DNA from: an uncultured Treponema sp. | GTDB taxonomy: Bacteria > Spirochaetota > Spirochaetia > Treponematales > Treponemataceae | NCBI GenBank assembly: GCA_937885475.1 | Contig: CAKZZR010000230.1 | Location: forward strand, 1-23,847 | DNA length: 23,847 nucleotides | Direction of reading: 5' to 3' | Part shown: piece after piece, positions 21,810 to 23,847 of the stretch | Layout: each line of letters begins with the position of its first letter | Numbering within the stretch: the first letter of the stretch is position 1 | Program-made: the position numbers and the translations under genes | Notes under the pieces: model-generated | The model's input: the letters and a program-made list of their open reading frames with translations, nothing else | What the model was told of the DNA's origin: nothing | Database searches by the model: none

Positions 21810-22489
21810 GAATTGCGATTTTAGGAGGTACGTTCAATCCTCTGCATATAGGACACTGTATGCTTGCAGACACGGTTGTGAGCGAGCTTGGCTATGACAA
21901 GGTGTTTTTTGTGCCGACCTATGTTCCTCCGCATAAAACGCTGAACACGACGGTTACACCCGAGCAGCGGCTGGGAATGCTCCGTGCGTTCTGCGATGCG
22001 TCTGCCGTTCAGCTTGGTGGTCGGCGTGTTTTTGAGGTTGAGGACTGCGAGATTCGCCGCGGCGGAATTTCTTATACCAGCGATACGCTTGAGTATTTTG
22101 CCACGCATTATAAGACTGACGGAAAGCCCGCATTCATCATGGGGCAGGAGGTTGCAGCCCAGTTTGACAAATGGCATAACAGCGCCAAGGTCGCTTCCCT
22201 TGCGGAGCTGATTATTGCGCGCCGCCACCCCGACAATAATGGCGTGAGAGTGGAGGGCTTTGTCAACACGCCGTCCGGTGACTATGCTGCCGATTATGCT
22301 GATCAGAGCCTGCTGGAGCATTTTCCGTATGAGCATCGTCTTCTTGAGAATCCTGTGTTCCCGGTTTCTTCCACGGAAATCAGAAGCCGCATTGCAACCG
22401 GCAAGAGCTTCCGTTATCTTGTTCCCGAGGCGGTTTTTCAGTATATTTGTGAGAACGGCTTGTACGTAAACGGAAATTGCAGGAAATGA
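21806..22489 (+). CDS. nadD: Nicotinate-nucleotide adenylyltransferase
   Basis: This enzyme transfers AMP from ATP to nicotinate mononucleotide, the penultimate step of NAD synthesis. The 227 residues carry the nucleotidyltransferase signature GGTFNPLHIGH (7-17), the substrate-site VPTYVPPHK region (about 37-45) and the C-terminal SSTEIRSRI ATP-binding motif. The length is slightly above the usual 190-215, owing to an acidic/aromatic insertion (NTPSGDYAADYADQS) before that motif. Overlaps of four bases with both obg and yqeK (ATGA at 21806 and 22486) show tight translational coupling. The obg-nadD-yqeK order is conserved in many bacteria. Confidence 0.95.
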   Translation: MRIAILGGTFNPLHIGHCMLADTVVSELGYDKVFFVPTYVPPHKTLNTTVTPEQRLGMLRAFCDASAVQLGGRRVFEVEDCEIRRGGISYTSDTLEYFATHYKTDGKPAFIMGQEVAAQFDKWHNSAKVASLAELIIARRHPDNNGVRVEGFVNTPSGDYAADYADQSLLEHFPYEHRLLENPVFPVSSTEIRSRIATGKSFRYLVPEAVFQYICENGLYVNGNCRK

Positions 22490-23058
22490 CAGAACAGATT
22501 GATGAGCTTATCGAGGAAATAAAAAAATATGTGGCTTCGGCGGTATCCGCGTCGCGCTATGCACATTCCGTGCGCACTGCCGAAACCTGCGCCCGCTTGT
22601 GCAGAAAATACGGTGTTGACGAAAAGACAGGCTATCTTGCGGGCATAAGCCATGACATGTGCAAGGCAATGGACGGTGCGCTCCTGGTTTCTGTTGCAAG
22701 CCGCGACGGAAGCCCCATCAGCGAGCTGGAGGCTTCTCATCCGGGCTTGCTTCACGGCAGGGCGGCGGCGGTCAAGCTCCGCGAGGATTTTGAGTTGTGC
22801 GACCCCGACGTTATAGAGGCGGTTTCAAATCATACCTTCGGAAAGCCGGGCATGGGACCGCTTGCGATGATTCTGTACGTGGCGGACAAAATAGAGCCGG
22901 GACGTGAGCATGTAACCGAAAAATACATGAAGAAGCTTGAGTCGCTTTCCTTGACGGAGCTGGTTAAGTTCGTCCTTAAGGAAAATGTTGACTATCTTAA
23001 GAAAAAAGGAAAGGCAGTCGCGCCTGAGTCCGAGGCGCTTCTTAAAAGCCTTTCCTAA
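22486..23058 (+). CDS. yqeK: YqeK-family HD-domain hydrolase
   Basis: YqeK proteins hydrolyse diadenosine tetraphosphate (Ap4A), a stress-related nucleotide, symmetrically to ADP. I start at the ATG at 22486, which overlaps the nadD stop; this gives 190 residues. A TTG three codons earlier (22477) is less likely. HD-domain metal ligands can be placed: H27 (YAHSVR), H56-D57 (GISHDM), H90 (LLHGRAAA), H116 (SNHTFG) and D134 (YVADKIEPGR). The conserved YVADKIEPGR segment is diagnostic. The C-terminus has a Lys-rich helix. It is followed 17 nt later by an LCP-family gene, as expected if rsfS lies further on. Confidence 0.93.
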   Translation: MTEQIDELIEEIKKYVASAVSASRYAHSVRTAETCARLCRKYGVDEKTGYLAGISHDMCKAMDGALLVSVASRDGSPISELEASHPGLLHGRAAAVKLREDFELCDPDVIEAVSNHTFGKPGMGPLAMILYVADKIEPGREHVTEKYMKKLESLSLTELVKFVLKENVDYLKKKGKAVAPESEALLKSLS

Positions 23059-23075
23059 ATAACCGGAGGAATGCT

Positions 23076-23847
23076 TTGAAAATCGGTCATTTTCGCGACG
23101 AGCAGAAGGGCGCGTTCTTTTTGTTCGTCATGTTCCTTATTATTCTTTTCGTTTCTATTTTTATCGGCGTGTCTCTGCGCACGGATACGGTTGGCTCCGT
23201 TCTTGCCTCTGACCAGGTAATCAGGATTCTGAACGTCATGGAGGACGATAAGCATGAGCTTGCGTTCTCTGACGTGCTTATCTATTATCCGGTTTCTAAA
23301 AAGGCGACGCTGGTGAACATTCCGGGGAACACGGGTGCCATCTACCAGTCCATTGACCGCGTTGACCGCATTGATTCCGTGTATAACGAAAAGGGCGTGG
23401 ACGCGTACAAGCGCGAGGTAGAGAAGTTGCTTGGCTGTACCATTCCGTTCTATATGATTTTCAGCAAGAATAATTTTTGCTATATAACGGACTTGCTTTC
23501 GGGGCTGCGTGTTTTTATTCCCTCTCCAGTCGATTCCATCTCGGAAACTGGGGAGCGCTGGCTTTTGCCGTCCGGCGCAGTGAACCTTGACGGCGATAAA
23601 ATTCTTGCATACCTCAGCTACCGCATAGAGGATGAGTCTGATTCTGAGGTGCAGGAGCGCTTTCAGAATGTCATGACGGCATTCTACACTACGCTTCATG
23701 ACCGGCGCGGCATTATCTTCATGCAGGGCGGCTTACTGAGAAAAATCCGCGCTCTTATAAAAATCAATCTGGACAAGGATGACTCCCGCCGCATCATCGA
23801 TTTGGTGTCTGACGTAGACGCGGAAACCAAATCGATGATGCGGCGGG
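23076..23847 (+). CDS. LytR-CpsA-Psr (LCP) family protein, 3' truncated
   Basis: The gene runs off the window; about 257 residues are visible. The start is TTG at 23076, with GGAGG at 23065-23069 six nt before it; the nearby ATG at 23071 opens only a two-codon frame. A transmembrane helix lies at about residues 13-34. The extracytoplasmic LCP-like domain follows, with KATLVNIPGNT (76-86), REVEKLLGCTIPFYM (113-127), ITDLLSGLRVFIP (137-149) and LDGDKILAYLSYR (171-183). LCP enzymes attach glycopolymers to the wall and use the IPRDT Arg/Asp pair; here the motif is IPGNT, so classical catalysis is doubtful. The last 20 or so residues lie in a suspicious inverted repeat. An opposite-strand frame here is a shadow. 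Confidence 0.82.
   Translation, partial: MKIGHFRDEQKGAFFLFVMFLIILFVSIFIGVSLRTDTVGSVLASDQVIRILNVMEDDKHELAFSDVLIYYPVSKKATLVNIPGNTGAIYQSIDRVDRIDSVYNEKGVDAYKREVEKLLGCTIPFYMIFSKNNFCYITDLLSGLRVFIPSPVDSISETGERWLLPSGAVNLDGDKILAYLSYRIEDESDSEVQERFQNVMTAFYTTLHDRRGIIFMQGGLLRKIRALIKINLDKDDSRRIIDLVSDVDAETKSMMRR
23785..23847. repeat. Perfect 22-bp inverted repeat at the window edge
   Basis: Bases 23785-23806 are the exact reverse complement of 23826-23847, with a 19-nt spacer that itself contains GTCT/AGAC. The right arm ends at the very last base of the window. The left arm reads as ordinary LCP coding sequence (SRRIIDLV). The right arm keeps the frame open but is Met/Arg-rich (KSMMRR). This is most simply a fold-back read or assembly artefact at a contig end, so the last roughly 22-40 bases should not be trusted. 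Confidence 0.85.

Noticed and set aside
23071..23079. Two-codon frame ATG-CTT-TGA overlapping the LCP start
   Set aside because: It lies only 1 nt from the Shine-Dalgarno, too close to be used. It is most likely chance.
23055..23699. 214-codon minus-strand frame at the right end
   Set aside because: The plus strand has a well-placed GGAGG, a TTG start, a membrane helix and LCP-like sequence. The minus reading is rich in Arg, Asn, His and Lys, typical of a shadow.

Overview
The window looks like one contig from a host-associated Treponema (Spirochaetota) of moderate GC content. The evidence is protein-level: a V-type rather than F-type ATPase operon, an LL-diaminopimelate aminotransferase, a rplU-prp-rpmA-obg-nadD-yqeK-LCP block, and long proteins of treponemal type without clear relatives. 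I recognised families by memory and motif reading, not by database search. No tRNA, rRNA, CRISPR array, insertion sequence or phage gene was seen. Both edges cut through genes.

Layout. (1) 2-7280, plus strand: V-ATPase subunits A (5' truncated), B and D, then a degenerate universal-stress-like protein, a J-domain protein, methionine aminopeptidase and a periplasmic HtrA/DegP protease. Most junctions up to map are ATGA, TAATG or similar overlaps, and a strong intrinsic terminator closes the block at about 7340-7400. (2) 7462-12435, plus strand, behind its own promoter: bifunctional ThrA, a DAHP synthase/prephenate dehydratase fusion and the acetolactate synthase regulatory subunit. All three proteins carry ACT-type regulatory domains and sit at control points of amino-acid synthesis. 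(3) 12450-16967, mixed strands: a small unknown protein, a membrane-anchored protein with an HESWH metallopeptidase motif, a metallo-beta-lactamase-fold protein lacking the usual Asp, a pentapeptide-repeat protein with Cys/His pairs at its N-terminus, and glutamate racemase. (4) 17007-19539: eukaryotic-type NADP isocitrate dehydrogenase and DapL. Between them lies a second, synonymously diverged copy of the icd 3' end, separated from the gene by two back-to-back palindromes. (5) 19540-23847: a strong promoter and leader, L21, Prp protease, L27, a terminator, Obg, NadD, YqeK and a truncated LytR-CpsA-Psr-like protein.

The most interesting signals are these. The icd tail duplication resembles the scar left by integration or allele replacement at icd. 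Five starts in regions 3 and 4 have a -10-like box 6-7 nt before the ATG and no Shine-Dalgarno sequence, which suggests leaderless mRNAs; two of them form an interleaved divergent promoter pair. There is an unusual AroF-PheA fusion. A Prp protease is encoded next to an L27 that has no cleavable extension. A likely new membrane metallopeptidase family is present. A perfect 22-bp inverted repeat ends exactly at the last base of the window and is probably a fold-back or assembly artefact.
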